Positions 1 to 9,146 are shown, counted from the stretch's first letter. The stretch is DNA of 45,540 nt from Sphaerisporangium fuscum (GCF_018531465.1 NZ_JAHDTF010000054.1:1-45540), one strand, 5' to 3'. A program made the numbers and translations. Notes: generated from the sequence alone by a model not told the origin.

Positions 1-72
1 GGCCGCGGATGCTCGGCCAGTGCGGGGCGGGCAGCCGCCGGCGCGACGGTGGCCGCGGGGCGGCCGGCCCGG

Positions 73-3000
73 TCACGACGCCACCCGCAGGTGCGCGGCG
101 TCGGCGCGGCGGACCTGGAGGGCGACCACGGCGGTCACCGCGAGCGTGCATCCCGCCAGCAGCAGGATGAGCAGGACGGCCTCGGTGGCCCACGGCCAGT
201 CCGGCAGGGCGGCCGGGATGGGCGCGGCGCCGGTGTCGGAGCGGACGAGCAGGGGCGCGACGACACGGGTGGCGAGCGCGCCGACGGCCGCGCCCGCCGC
301 GTGCAGGGGCAGCAGGATGCCGGCGTGCTGGCCGAGCAGTACGGCACGGATCTCGCGCCGGGACATCCCGAGGCCCCGCAGCCGCGCCACCTCCAGGGCG
401 CGGACCTGGAGGTCGCAGGTCACATGCAGGACGACGCCGGCGAGCAGCAGCAGGGCGGCCGCCGGGACGAGCAGCCGGAGCGCGGCCGGCAGTCCGGCGC
501 GCAGGGGGCCGCCGGTGAGGCGGGCGGTCTTCCCGCCGCGAGTGGTGACGGTGCCGAGGTGGAGGGCGGTGGCGCGCCCGGCGGCGTCGGCGTGGGCGGG
601 GTGGCCGACCCACCAGCCGTCCACCGGGAACTCCAGATCGCCGCTGACGACGAGCGCGCGGGAGAGGGTGTCGAGGTCGGCCAGGACGGCCGCGGCGCCG
701 GGGGCGGACGGGACGGCGGGCAGCACCTCGGTCACCCTGACCGGGACCGGTGTGGTGCCGACGGTGAGGCTGAGCCGGGAGCCGCGCCTGGCGCCGACCT
801 CGCCGGCGAAACGCGCGGAGACGGCGACGGGTACCGGTCCGGGGGCGGGGAAGGCCGTGGCGACGAGGTTGCGGGCGGCGTCCGGAGCACCCTTGAGCTG
901 GACGGTCGTCGTCATCCTCAGCTGGGTGCCCTCGGGGGTGCCGGCGAGGGCGACGGCCGGATCGCCGAGTTGCCCGGGGGCGGGTGCGGCGGAGGTGACG
1001 GTCCAGGACGACCCGGCCGCCGCCCCCGCGGAGGTTCCGGGCACCGTGAGCGTGACGGCGACGCGGTCGTCACCGGCACCGGCGGCGTTCCCGGGTGCGT
1101 TCACGTCGGCCGCGAACGGCAGGGACACCGCGACCAGCCGCAGTCCCTCGGCCGTCGCGCAGGCCGGCAGCGGGTGCGCCTTCCCGTCGAGCGGGACGGG
1201 CGCGCCGCCGCAGGGGATCCGCAGCCCCGTGGCGTCCTGCAGCAGCAGCCGAGGGGTCATGATGAGCGGGGTCGCGCCGGTCGCCGACCCGGTCACAGTG
1301 AGCGCGGCGCCGGCCGGGACGGGGACACCGGTGGCGGGGGCCGCCGGCGCGAGGGCGGCGCCCACGTCCCTCCAGCCGCGACCGCCGTCCAGCCGGCCGC
1401 GCAGCAGGGCCTCGGCGCGGGCGGCGTCGACGGCGACCAGCCGTGGTGTCTCGCCGGCGTTGCCGAGCCACTGCCCGACCGCGACGCCACGCCCGGTGGC
1501 CGGGCTCACCGTTCCCCCTGTAGCGGCGCTGACCGCCGCGCCCTGCCCGGCGTCCGGCGGGGCGGTGAGGGTGAGAGCGAGGTCGGTCCCGACGGACAGG
1601 TCGGCCTGGTCGTGTTGTGAGCGTTCCCATGTGGTGTCGAAGGCGATCCCGAACGTGCCGGCCGCGCACGCCAGGGCGATCAGCAACCCCGCGGCGACCG
1701 CCTGCGGCCGGCGGGCGGCCTCGAACGCGGCCAGCGGGACGACCAGCCCGCGGGCGCGGCGCGCCAGCCGGTCGGCGCCGCGCAGCGCCGGCGGCACCAG
1801 GCGCAGCGCCAGCGCGGAACCCGCGGTGAGGAGCAGCGCGGGGGCGAGCACCCGGACGGCGTCGGCACCGGAGCCGGAACCGGTGGGCTGCGCCCGCAAC
1901 TGCCACCAGCCGGCCGCGGCGAACGCCACGAGCAGCAGGTCGGCACCGGAGCGGGCCAGCAGTTCGCGCCGGTGACGACGCTCGCCGGCCGTGGGGGCGG
2001 GCCGTACCGCGAGGACGACGAGCACCGCCGCGAGCGTCAGCGCGCCGCCGGCGACGGCGAGCACCTGGACTCCGGTCACAGCCGGCCGGACGGCGAGCCC
2101 GGCGCCCGCCATCGGTGGCAGGTGGGTCAGGACGGCGTGCAGGGCGGACGAGGCGGGTATCGCGAGCGCGGTGGCGAGGACGGCGAGTGCGCCGGCCTCG
2201 ACGGTGGCGGCGGCGGCGAACTGGCCGCGGCCGATCCCCAAGGCGGACAGCAGGGCGGTCTCGTCCGTGCGCACACCGGCGGTGAGCCGGCCGGCGAGGG
2301 CGAGGGCGGTCGCGGTCAGGACGCCGCCGAGGACGGCGACGGCGAGCACGACGGCGGCGGTCACCTGCTGCTGGTCCCGGGCGGCCAGAAGGGTCGACGG
2401 CAACCGGGAGGCGACGCGTTCGATCTGCACCCGGTCGCCGAGGGTGCGCGCCAGCCGGCGGTCGGCGCCGAGCAGGGCCCCGGCGACGGTGTCGAGGCCA
2501 CGAAGGGTGGGCCTGGACAGGTCGGGATGGGCGGTGATCTCCAGCCGGTCGATGGTGGATCCCCCGGCGAGCAGGTCGGCGAGGTCGACGACGAACGGCC
2601 CGTAGGCGTGGACCGGCTGCGCGGAACGGCCGTCGTGGTAGGCGAGGTCGTAGCCGGCGGCGGCGAGAGGGTCGCGGTCCCAGCCGGTCCCCCGCAGCGG
2701 GCGTACGACGCCGACGACGGTCACCTCGAGCGGCGGGGCGGAGTCACTGGACAGCTCCCGGCCGAGGTGGACACGGCTGCCGAGGGTGAGGCCGAGCAGC
2801 CGCGCGGTGGGTTCGATCACGACCGCCTCCAGCGGCACGCCGGGCCGCCGCGCATCGGCCGCCGCACGCGGCCAGCGTCCGGAGATCATCTGGGCGCGGG
2901 CCGGCAGACCCTCCACACCGGACAGGTAGGCCTCAGCCGGGACGCCCTCCCCCGCGGCACCGGTGGGCGGCATCGTCCGCATCACCGACGACGCGCGCGC

Positions 3001-3291
3001 CGCCGTCGTCGCGGCGAACGGCGCGAGCGCCGAGGTCAGGACGCCGCGGGTGTCGCCGGCGACGGACCGCGCGTCCCGGCCGCGGACGGTGACGGCGTAG
3101 GCGGTGACGTCGACGTCGGCGGTGCCGGCGCGGGACATGGCGGCCTCGAGTGCCTGCTCGGCGGTGCGGGTGATGAGAAGGGCGCAGGCGCCCAGCAGGG
3201 TGGGGCCGACCATGACGACCGCCAGCAGGGCCGCCAGCAGTGACCACTGCGCGCGGGCCCGGTGGGCGAGCAGCCTCAGCACGGGCGACAC
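73..3291 (-). CDS. FtsX-family ABC transporter permease (large, two FtsX blocks)
   Basis: A 1072-residue integral membrane protein, the permease partner of the two ATPases encoded just upstream. There is a membrane segment near residues 15-40, then a long extracytoplasmic domain. About six hydrophobic segments follow between residues 310 and 560, then a second extracytoplasmic domain, and three closing segments near 950-1060. This is the duplicated FtsX/MacB layout of exporters that act mechanically on envelope proteins or lipids. The start is GTG at 3289-3291, seven bases after the stop of the upstream ATPase gene, so the three genes form one operon. The cargo cannot be read from sequence. 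The 72 bases beyond its stop hold no recognisable gene. Confidence 0.85.
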   Translation of the reverse strand: MSPVLRLLAHRARAQWSLLAALLAVVMVGPTLLGACALLITRTAEQALEAAMSRAGTADVDVTAYAVTVRGRDARSVAGDTRGVLTSALAPFAATTAARASSVMRTMPPTGAAGEGVPAEAYLSGVEGLPARAQMISGRWPRAAADARRPGVPLEAVVIEPTARLLGLTLGSRVHLGRELSSDSAPPLEVTVVGVVRPLRGTGWDRDPLAAAGYDLAYHDGRSAQPVHAYGPFVVDLADLLAGGSTIDRLEITAHPDLSRPTLRGLDTVAGALLGADRRLARTLGDRVQIERVASRLPSTLLAARDQQQVTAAVVLAVAVLGGVLTATALALAGRLTAGVRTDETALLSALGIGRGQFAAAATVEAGALAVLATALAIPASSALHAVLTHLPPMAGAGLAVRPAVTGVQVLAVAGGALTLAAVLVVLAVRPAPTAGERRHRRELLARSGADLLLVAFAAAGWWQLRAQPTGSGSGADAVRVLAPALLLTAGSALALRLVPPALRGADRLARRARGLVVPLAAFEAARRPQAVAAGLLIALACAAGTFGIAFDTTWERSQHDQADLSVGTDLALTLTAPPDAGQGAAVSAATGGTVSPATGRGVAVGQWLGNAGETPRLVAVDAARAEALLRGRLDGGRGWRDVGAALAPAAPATGVPVPAGAALTVTGSATGATPLIMTPRLLLQDATGLRIPCGGAPVPLDGKAHPLPACATAEGLRLVAVSLPFAADVNAPGNAAGAGDDRVAVTLTVPGTSAGAAAGSSWTVTSAAPAPGQLGDPAVALAGTPEGTQLRMTTTVQLKGAPDAARNLVATAFPAPGPVPVAVSARFAGEVGARRGSRLSLTVGTTPVPVRVTEVLPAVPSAPGAAAVLADLDTLSRALVVSGDLEFPVDGWWVGHPAHADAAGRATALHLGTVTTRGGKTARLTGGPLRAGLPAALRLLVPAAALLLLAGVVLHVTCDLQVRALEVARLRGLGMSRREIRAVLLGQHAGILLPLHAAGAAVGALATRVVAPLLVRSDTGAAPIPAALPDWPWATEAVLLILLLAGCTLAVTAVVALQVRRADAAHLRVAS

Positions 3292-3298
3292 CTGGTGA

Positions 3299-4003
3299 TC
3301 ACGGGGCCGCCTGCCCGTCGAGCCGTCCGTCGTTGATCCGGATGACCCGGTCGGCCAGCGCCATCATCACCGGGTCGTGCGTGGACACCAGCGCCGTGAC
3401 GCCCTCGGACTCCACCACGCCCCGCAGCAGCGCCATCACCGACAGGCCCGTCTCGGCGTCCAGCTGCCCGGTCGGCTCGTCGGCGATCAGCAGCCGGGGC
3501 GAGGCGGCCAGGGCCCGGGCGATCGCGACCCGCTGCTGCTGACCGCCGGACAGCTCGCCCGGACGCTGCTGGGCGTGGTCGGCCAGGCCCACCAGCTCCA
3601 GCAGCAGCTCGACCCGGCGCTCGCGTTCCGCCGCCGGGACGCGAGCCAGCCGTAACGGCGCGCCGACGTTCTCCGCGGCCGACAGCACCGGGATCAGCCC
3701 GAAAGTTTGGAACACGTAGGCGACCTTCTCGCGCCGGAGCAGGGACAGGCCGTCCTCGTCGAGGGCCGTGACGTCGGTGCCGTCGACGAGGACGGTGCCG
3801 GCGTCCGGGCGGTCCAGGCCGCCGATGACGTTGAGCAGGGTGGTCTTGCCGGAGCCGGACCGGCCCACGAGGGCGGTCATCGTGCCGGCGGCGAGATCGA
3901 ACGACACCTCCCGCAAGGCGTGGACGGCGGTCGCCCCGGCGCCGAAGCGCCGGTGGACGCCGCGGACGGTGAGCAGCGGCTCGCCTGCCGGACGGGCGCT
4001 CAC
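3299..4003 (-). CDS. ABC transporter ATP-binding protein (MacB/LolD-like)
   Basis: A 234-residue ATPase of the LolD/MacB/FtsE class. Visible motifs are Walker A (GRSGSGKTT), the Q-loop at VFQTFGL, the signature LSGGQQQR, Walker B LLIADEPTG and the H-loop STHD. I chose the GTG start at 4001-4003 because it overlaps the TGA stop of the preceding ATPase gene (GTGA), which implies translational coupling. The longer open frame upstream only mirrors that gene. It is followed after 7 bp by the FtsX-type permease. Two different ATPases before a single long permease suggests a heterodimeric ATPase pair, one partner for each FtsX half; this is inference. Confidence 0.9.
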   Translation of the reverse strand: MSARPAGEPLLTVRGVHRRFGAGATAVHALREVSFDLAAGTMTALVGRSGSGKTTLLNVIGGLDRPDAGTVLVDGTDVTALDEDGLSLLRREKVAYVFQTFGLIPVLSAAENVGAPLRLARVPAAERERRVELLLELVGLADHAQQRPGELSGGQQQRVAIARALAASPRLLIADEPTGQLDAETGLSVMALLRGVVESEGVTALVSTHDPVMMALADRVIRINDGRLDGQAAP

Positions 4004-4932
4004 GCATGCCCGCCGAGGTCGGGACGGATCGCGACGTGGTCGGCCTCCAGCGCCAGCCGGACCCGTCTTGTTAGCGCTAACGCCTCGCGGTAGTCGCGCG
4101 GTACCTGGACCCGCCCGGCGCGGTCCATGACGGCGTACTCCTCGGCGATCACCTGCGTGTCGCCGTCGGCGCCGGTGGCGGTACGGCGCAGCACCTCGCT
4201 GCTGGTGCGCCCGTCGCGGATCGCCACCGTTCGCGCGACCTGCCCGCTGACCTCGGGATCGTGGGTCACGATGACGACGGTGACACCGAACCGGCGGTTG
4301 ACGTCCCGCAACGTCGCGAAGACCTCCGCGGAGGTGGCGGTGTCCAGCTCGCCGGTCGGTTCGTCGGCCAGCAGGACGCGAGGCTCGTTGGCGAGGGCCA
4401 CCGCGATGGCGACCCGCATCTGCTGCCCGCCGGACAGCTGCGCGGGACGTCGATCGGCGCAGTGGGCGATCCCGAGGGTCTCCAGCAGCTCGGCGGTGCG
4501 CGCACGGCGGGCGCGGGCCGGCGTGCGGGCCGCCGTCATGGGCAGGTCGATCATCTGCCGCGCGGTCAGGTAGGGCACGAGGTTCGCGGCCGTCTGCTGC
4601 CGGACGAACCCGACGGTGTGCCGCCGGTAGTGCACGCGGTCGGCACGGGACATCTCCAGCAGGTTCCACCGGTCGACACGAGCCCGCCCGGCGGTGGGGG
4701 CGTCGATCCCGGCCAGGATGGACAGCAACGTCGACTTGCCCGACCCGGACGCCCCGACGACGGCGATCATCTCGCCGCCCTCCACGACCAGGTCCAGACC
4801 CTGCAGCGCCTGCACCTCGACCGACCCGGACTGGTAGATCCGCACCAGGCTCTCACAGACGATCAGCGCGTCCCGCCCGAACTCCGGCGCACGCTGAGGC
4901 GGCTGCGGCAAGGACAGCGGCCTGATCGACAT
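4000..4932 (-). CDS. ABC transporter ATP-binding protein with C-terminal AbrB-like extension
   Basis: A 310-residue protein. Residues 20-245 are a MacB/LolD-class ATPase with Walker A (GASGSGKST), signature LSGGQQMR, Walker B VLLADEPTG and H-loop VTHD. Past the ATPase, about 60 residues contain AVMDRAGRVQVPRDYREAL, which looks like a SpoVT/AbrB swapped-hairpin element (D-x-x-G-R-V-x-(I/V/L)-P). This type is usually DNA-binding or oligomerising. The start ATG at 4932 has a strong AAGGAGG upstream. It is the first gene of the exporter operon and overlaps the next ATPase by 4 nt. The tail might dimerise the ATPase or allow autoregulation; neither is demonstrated here. Confidence 0.88.
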   Translation of the reverse strand: MSIRPLSLPQPPQRAPEFGRDALIVCESLVRIYQSGSVEVQALQGLDLVVEGGEMIAVVGASGSGKSTLLSILAGIDAPTAGRARVDRWNLLEMSRADRVHYRRHTVGFVRQQTAANLVPYLTARQMIDLPMTAARTPARARRARTAELLETLGIAHCADRRPAQLSGGQQMRVAIAVALANEPRVLLADEPTGELDTATSAEVFATLRDVNRRFGVTVVIVTHDPEVSGQVARTVAIRDGRTSSEVLRRTATGADGDTQVIAEEYAVMDRAGRVQVPRDYREALALTRRVRLALEADHVAIRPDLGGHA

Positions 4933-4974
4933 TCCCCCTCCTTCGCCCCGGCCGTCGCGCTGATCTCGGGCCAG

Positions 4975-4982
4975 ACTCTATA
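4975..4982 (-). promoter_or_regulatory. Candidate -10 element for the exporter operon
   Basis: Reading the minus strand, TATAGAGT lies about 43 nt upstream of the first ATPase start in an otherwise GC-rich leader. No good -35 hexamer is seen at 16-18 nt spacing, so this is a weak prediction. Confidence 0.25.
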
Positions 4983-5219
4983 GCCCGCACCCGAGCCGGG
5001 AGAAGGAGGAGATCGACATCGCCGGCCAGGGATCGATGGGGCGCGCCTCTGCGCCTGGTGGTGCCGTCGCGGGGGGCGACGGGTTGATTTCTCGCGGTAC
5101 AGTCGGCCCCTTCGGGGCCCGTTCAGCGACCTTTGAAAGTGCCGGTTCGCGTGGGATGCGGCCCCACTTGTCGATCGTGGACATCTCGAGCTGACCCGGG
5201 CCGCTGCGCACCTCGCCAG

Positions 5220-5255
5220 TACTCCTTCGGCTGGGACACACCAGCCGAAGGAGTA
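5220..5255. repeat. Perfect 15-bp inverted repeat (hairpin, 6-nt loop)
   Basis: Left arm TACTCCTTCGGCTGG (5220-5234), loop GACACA, right arm CCAGCCGAAGGAGTA (5241-5255), with no mismatches. Neither side carries a T-run, so it is not a typical intrinsic terminator. It could be a regulatory hairpin, a bidirectional terminator of the T-less actinomycete kind, or the scar of a mobile element. Confidence 0.8.
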
Positions 5256-5500
5256 GTAGGGTCTCAACCGTTTCGACAAGCCGTGTTGCCTCGCCCCCTT
5301 GAATCCGCCCGCAGGAGGACGGGGCGCTCGCATTTAAGGTCAGGCAGGTGCCACAGGTCAGGGTCGCCCGCGTACGGCCTGGCCGGTTTGGCAGGTCTCT
5401 GAGCCAACAAGGCCGTCAGGGGTGATGTGCTGCTGCTGGAACTGATGGTCACCGTCACGGTGACCGGGCCAAACCACCGGTCGGCGGCATCACCGAATCG

Positions 5501-5815
5501 GTGATCTTTCGGGGGACCGCGAAGCTGCACGGCCTGACGACCAGCCGGGAGGACTTCGAACGGTGCGCCGAGGCGCTCGCCGACGCGCGCGTCGAACGGA
5601 TGGCCGGGCTCCGCGAGATGGCTGCCGCTCCCGACAACCACACCTCCGTCGCGCACATCCACGTCGACCATGTCTTCCTGGCATGGGCCGCTGACGGCGC
5701 CCTTACGAGTGAACCGGCGCATCAGGTGCGCTGGTGCACCGCTGTCGACCTCGCGCAGGCGCCTGACGTTGCGGAGGACTCCCGATCGCAGGCCGTCGAC
5801 CTCATGCAGCGGTGA
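5501..5815 (+). CDS. Hypothetical protein, possible C-terminal fragment of a Nudix hydrolase
   Basis: A 104-codon frame from GTG with high third-position GC, so probably coding or recently coding. The second half (around HIHVDHVFLAWAADG, then VRWCTAVDLAQAP, then DSR) resembles the C-terminal strand-helix part of Nudix hydrolases, where an LRW-type motif is followed by a late helix. No Nudix box (G-x5-E-x7-REUXEEXGU) lies upstream in any frame. There is no good ribosome binding site. It may be a truncated gene. The assignment is weak, and an unrelated small protein is equally possible. Confidence 0.35.
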   Translation: MIFRGTAKLHGLTTSREDFERCAEALADARVERMAGLREMAAAPDNHTSVAHIHVDHVFLAWAADGALTSEPAHQVRWCTAVDLAQAPDVAEDSRSQAVDLMQR

Positions 5816-5913
5816 CTTCAGGGCAGATCGCTCAACCAGGGGTGCCGGTAAAAATCATGTCATGAGCCCCAAACGGCGTTGTTTTTTAGAGAGCTTCACA
5901 GGCCGAGGTTGGC

Positions 5914-5931
5914 CTGAAGGCCAACACAGGC
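5914..5931. repeat. Small perfect inverted repeat
   Basis: GTTGGCCT and AGGCCAAC flank a 2-nt centre in the gap before the serine hydrolase pseudogene. Too short and isolated to assign; it could be an operator-like site. Confidence 0.4.
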
Positions 5932-6068
5932 GTCCTTCCCAAGTCGGAGATCGTCGGTGTGGAATCAGGGTTTTCGTAGGGGATGACTCCGACGCCGTAC
6001 CGCCCTCTCGTGTCGGATCTTGATACGGCGGAGGCCGAGAGCCGGACTCCGTGAATCGGAGGAGCAAC

Positions 6069-7177
6069 GTGAAGGGAAGATGCACCAGCGCGCCCGTCGT
6101 GGCGTGCTTGACCGTGTCGTTGCTGGCAACGCCTGTCGTGACCGCCACGGCGGCGGCAGACGCGAGCCCGGGCGGTCGGCCGAGTTTGCAGGCGATGCTG
6201 GACAAGGTCGTCGCAGGCGGTGCGGTCGCCGCGATCGCCGAGGTTCGCGACGGGGACAAGACCTGGCGAGCCGCCAGCGGCAAAGCGAAGATGAACAATG
6301 CCCAGCCGGCCCCGGTGGACGGGCGCTTCCGGGCCGGGAGCGTGACCAAGTCGTTCACGGCGACCGCGGTGCTTCAACTGGTGGGAGAGGGAAAGCTGCA
6401 CCTGTCCGACAGTGTGGAGCAGTGGCTGCCGGAGCTCGTGGACAGGGGCGCCGACATCACGATCAGGCACCTCCTCCAGAACACCAGCGGCCTTCCCGAG
6501 TACTCGACGGGCATGATGGACGAGGCGGGCATCCCCAAGGAGCGCTACCGCACCTGGTCGGCACGCGAACTGGTGGAAAGAGCGGAAAAGCTTCCGCGGG
6601 ACTTCCCACCCGGGTCTGAGTACAGGTACTCCAACACCAACTACATCGTGCTCGGCATGCTGATCGAGAGGGTCACCGGCAGGCCGTACGCGACAGAGAT
6701 CAGGGAGCGGATCCTGCGACCGCTCGGCCTGCGGCACACCCGCGTGCCGGGAGCCTCACCGGAGGTGTACGGCCCGCACGCCCACGCATATGTGCCGGTC
6801 ACCAGGGTGGCAAGGTCGTCCCCGTTGACGTCACACGGTTCAATCCCACGATGGCCGGTGCGGCGGGCGAGATCATCTCCACCACCGGGGACATCAACCG
6901 GTTCTACCGCGCCCTGTTCCAGGGCAAGCTGCTCCGCCCTGGTCTGCTGAAGGAGATGAAGGATCCCGGCACGACCGAGGGATATGGGCTGGGGCTGGAG
7001 CTGGCGCCTCTTCCCTGCGGCACTGCGTTTGGCCATGGCGGCGGCGCCCCGGGCTCCCTCACGGTGGCGTTCAACTCAGCCGACGGTTCGCGACAGGTCA
7101 CATTGTCGATCACCCCGTTCTCCGGTGACCCTCATCAGGCGGCCATGACCCTGTTGACCTCTGCGCTGTGCCCTTAG
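6069..7177 (+). pseudogene. Secreted serine hydrolase (beta-lactamase / DD-peptidase family), frameshifted
   Basis: The product begins with a signal peptide (MKGRCTSAPVVACLTVSLLA, then an Ala-rich cleavage region) and continues as a class C beta-lactamase/DD-carboxypeptidase fold. It has the SVTK catalytic motif, YSNTNY as the Tyr motif and, near the end, HGGG in place of the KTG box. The reading frame breaks near 6803. Frame 6069 reads to AYVPVT, and the homologous sequence continues in the +2 frame as GGKVVPVDVTRFNPTMAGAA and on to the stop at 7177. Loss of one base (apparently a C before AGGG) explains it. The start GTG at 6069 is preferred over GTG at 6051 because GGAGG precedes it. This is either a true pseudogene or a consensus error. 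Confidence 0.8.
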
Positions 7178-7458
7178 AGGGCGCCTGCCTTGGTGGGAAC
7201 GGGTTCGGCAGGAGGTGGGCTGCAGTAGGCCGCGTCGACCTCCTTGGTCAGAGTGTCGGCGTCGGCTTTGACCACGGACACCTCCTGGGGGCGGCACCGC
7301 CCGCGGCGCGGATGGGGTGCGCCGGTTGTCCAGGTCCATGTCCTGGAGGTTCAGGGGAGGATCCTCGCGGCGAGCGAGCCTCACCAGAGCAGGGCCTCTT
7401 CTCGTTCGGCGTGTACCCTCCACGAGCGGCGGGTGACCTCTACTCGAGCGGCAGGGCA
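7178..7458. other. Gap with no supported gene
   Basis: No frame here has a ribosome binding site plus a recognisable protein. The last 30 bases encode, in shifting frames, what looks like the degraded N-terminal end of the adjacent S26 peptidase remnant. Confidence 0.4.
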
Positions 7459-7858
7459 TTGGCCCACCTACGGCCCGGGGACGCGGCTGCTGACCCGGCG
7501 CGTCACGGACGTCTCCAAGCTGCGCAGAGACGATGTCGTGGTCCTGAAGCCACCGGAGGAGGAACGGCCGGTTTTCCCCCGGCTACTGGCCGGCGACGCA
7601 AGCACGGTCATCGGAGATCCGGTGACCGACCTGGTCGTCAAGCGGGTGCACGCGCTGCCCGGCGATCGGGTACCGCGCGCCCGCGTCTCCGCACTCACCC
7701 ACGTCGACGAGGAAGCCGTACCTCCGGGACGTCTCGTGGTCCTCGGCGACAATCCGGAGGACTCGGTGGACTCTCGCAGGTACGGCTACCTCTCGGAGAG
7801 TGCGCTGGTCGCGGTGGTCATCCGCCCGCTGGAGGGCGGCCCGGACTCCAGGAAATGA
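7459..7858 (+). pseudogene. S26-family signal peptidase remnant
   Basis: The readable part starts at PTYGPGTRLLTRR and contains LRRDDVVVLKPP, then VKRVHALPGDRVP, then VPPGRLVVLGDN with DSRRYGYLS. These are the conserved boxes of type I signal peptidases/S26 maturation proteases, including the lysine region and the GDN...DSR box. The usual N-terminal membrane anchor and the GxSM-PT box with the nucleophilic serine are absent. The DNA just before PTYGPG can be aligned to a GRSMAPTY-type motif only by assuming several small indels (the frame reads GRALA, with no Ser). I therefore call it a decayed gene. The stop is TGA at 7856-7858. Confidence 0.65.
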
Positions 7859-8018
7859 GACTCGAGGGCGGGACAAGGGACCGACGGACCCCTGCTCGGC
7901 GGCGCCTCGCCCTCGTCTCCGCCCGCCGTCCCCGCTGCGGGACGGCGGGCGGTTGGCGCCTGTGGACCCCGGTCATGTGCAGGACGCGGGTGACGAACGC
8001 GCGGTCTTGTACGGTCAG

Positions 8019-8966
8019 TCAGTGTCTCGACCGCCGTTGAAGATCGGCCGGCTCATTCTCCGCGCCGGTGTGCTCGAGGATGAGCTCGGCGACGCGGTGC
8101 GGCAGACCGGGAGAGAAGAACCCGTGCCCCATACCGGGGACGGTCCGCAGCCGTGCCCCCGGGATCCCCGCGGCGACGGCCTCGCCGTGGGCCGGCGGGC
8201 GGAGGGGGTCCGCTGTGCCGTGGATGACGAGCGTCGGTGCCGTGATGCCGGACAGGGACACGAGCCGGTCCTCGGTCATGCGCTTGGCGGCCAGGTCATG
8301 GTTGGCGGCGGTGGCCTGGTCGGGGTCCCGTTCGTAGGAGAGTTCGACGTTGCGCCGCGCGGCGTCCTCGTCGAAGGCGAGGACGCCGCCGTTCAGTACG
8401 CGCCATGTCTCCAGGGCCGCCGCGACGCGCTCCTCGGGTGTCGAGGGCGGTGACCCGGCCAGGCCGGCGAGGTGCGCCAGCACCGTCGGCGCCGGAGGCG
8501 GGAGGTCGTCGGGGTCGGGGGACCGTCCGGACATGGCGCGCACCCACGCGTCCCTGGCGTCGTGGCCCATCGGGCCGGTCATGATGGCGGTGAGGGTCAT
8601 GACGCGCTCAGGGCGGTGCACCGCCAGCCACTGGGCGATCGCACCGCCGAGTGAGGCGCCGACGACGTGCGCGGCGGTGACACCGTGGCCGTCGAGCACG
8701 GCCGTGGCGTCGGCCGCCATGTCCGCGAGCGTGTACGGCCGGTCGGTGAAGTCCACGTGCGTCGACCTGCCGGTGTCGCGGTGGTCGAACCGGATGACCT
8801 GCCGCCTCCCCTTCACCAGACCTTCCACCAGTTCGTCGGGCCATCCGATGCCCTGGGCGGAGGTGCCCATGATGAGCAGCACGACCGGATCGTCACCGTT
8901 GCCGAAGCGCTCGGTCCACAGGTGAATGTCTCCCGACGTGACGAATTTCCCCTCGACCAATTCCAC
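8019..8966 (-). CDS. Alpha/beta hydrolase, RdmC-like esterase
   Basis: A 315-residue alpha/beta hydrolase with Ser105 in GASLGG, Asp253 in HGTADPL and His281 in GMGHGF, giving a complete triad. The oxyanion region IMGTSAQGIGWPDEL and FDHRDTGRST are typical of the RdmC/aclacinomycin methylesterase branch, whose members often act on esters of small molecules. There is no signal peptide, so it is cytoplasmic. The GTG start at 8966 lacks a Shine-Dalgarno sequence, but a TATATT hexamer ends 7 nt upstream, so the transcript may be leaderless. It faces the next small genes divergently. Its substrate is unknown. Confidence 0.85.
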   Translation of the reverse strand: MELVEGKFVTSGDIHLWTERFGNGDDPVVLLIMGTSAQGIGWPDELVEGLVKGRRQVIRFDHRDTGRSTHVDFTDRPYTLADMAADATAVLDGHGVTAAHVVGASLGGAIAQWLAVHRPERVMTLTAIMTGPMGHDARDAWVRAMSGRSPDPDDLPPPAPTVLAHLAGLAGSPPSTPEERVAAALETWRVLNGGVLAFDEDAARRNVELSYERDPDQATAANHDLAAKRMTEDRLVSLSGITAPTLVIHGTADPLRPPAHGEAVAAGIPGARLRTVPGMGHGFFSPGLPHRVAELILEHTGAENEPADLQRRSRH

Positions 8967-8973
8967 GACGATG

Positions 8974-8979
8974 AATATA
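8974..8979 (-). promoter_or_regulatory. Candidate -10 (TATATT) for a leaderless transcript
   Basis: On the minus strand TATATT is followed by CATCGTC and then the GTG start of the RdmC-like hydrolase. That places a predicted transcription start at or next to the start codon. No clear -35 is visible. Confidence 0.3.
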
Positions 8980-9028
8980 GCGCGACAAGGCTATTTAGTT
9001 CGAAATGTAAATAATGGCGAAAAGGCGA

Positions 9029-9034
9029 TATAAT
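9029..9034 (+). promoter_or_regulatory. Candidate -10 (TATAAT) for the small-gene pair
   Basis: A consensus TATAAT in an unusually AT-rich 90-bp patch (8970-9060), 113 bp before the small CDS at 9147. A poor -35 (TGTAAA) sits 17 nt upstream. Confidence 0.3.
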
Positions 9035-9146
9035 TGCATCGTTGAATACGAGGGAGCGAGGTCGGCAAGGGCCTACATCGGACGCGACTCGTGTCACCTC
9101 CGTCTCCGCGAAACAGTCCCTGTAAGCGGACCAGGGGAGGTCGGGA

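Larger units (their letters stand above)
4933..5500. other. 568-bp region without a convincing gene
   Basis: Open frames exist on both strands, but their codon use is irregular and I recognise no product. Structured elements are a GGCCCC-TTCG-GGGGCC hairpin near 5104-5119 and the much larger perfect hairpin at 5220-5255. The stretch could be remnant mobile or intergenic DNA; no transposase motif or terminal inverted repeats are visible. Confidence 0.5.

Noticed and set aside
4978..5241. Minus-strand frame of 87 codons in the gene-poor stretch
   Set aside because: Irregular codon use, no ribosome site and no recognisable product.
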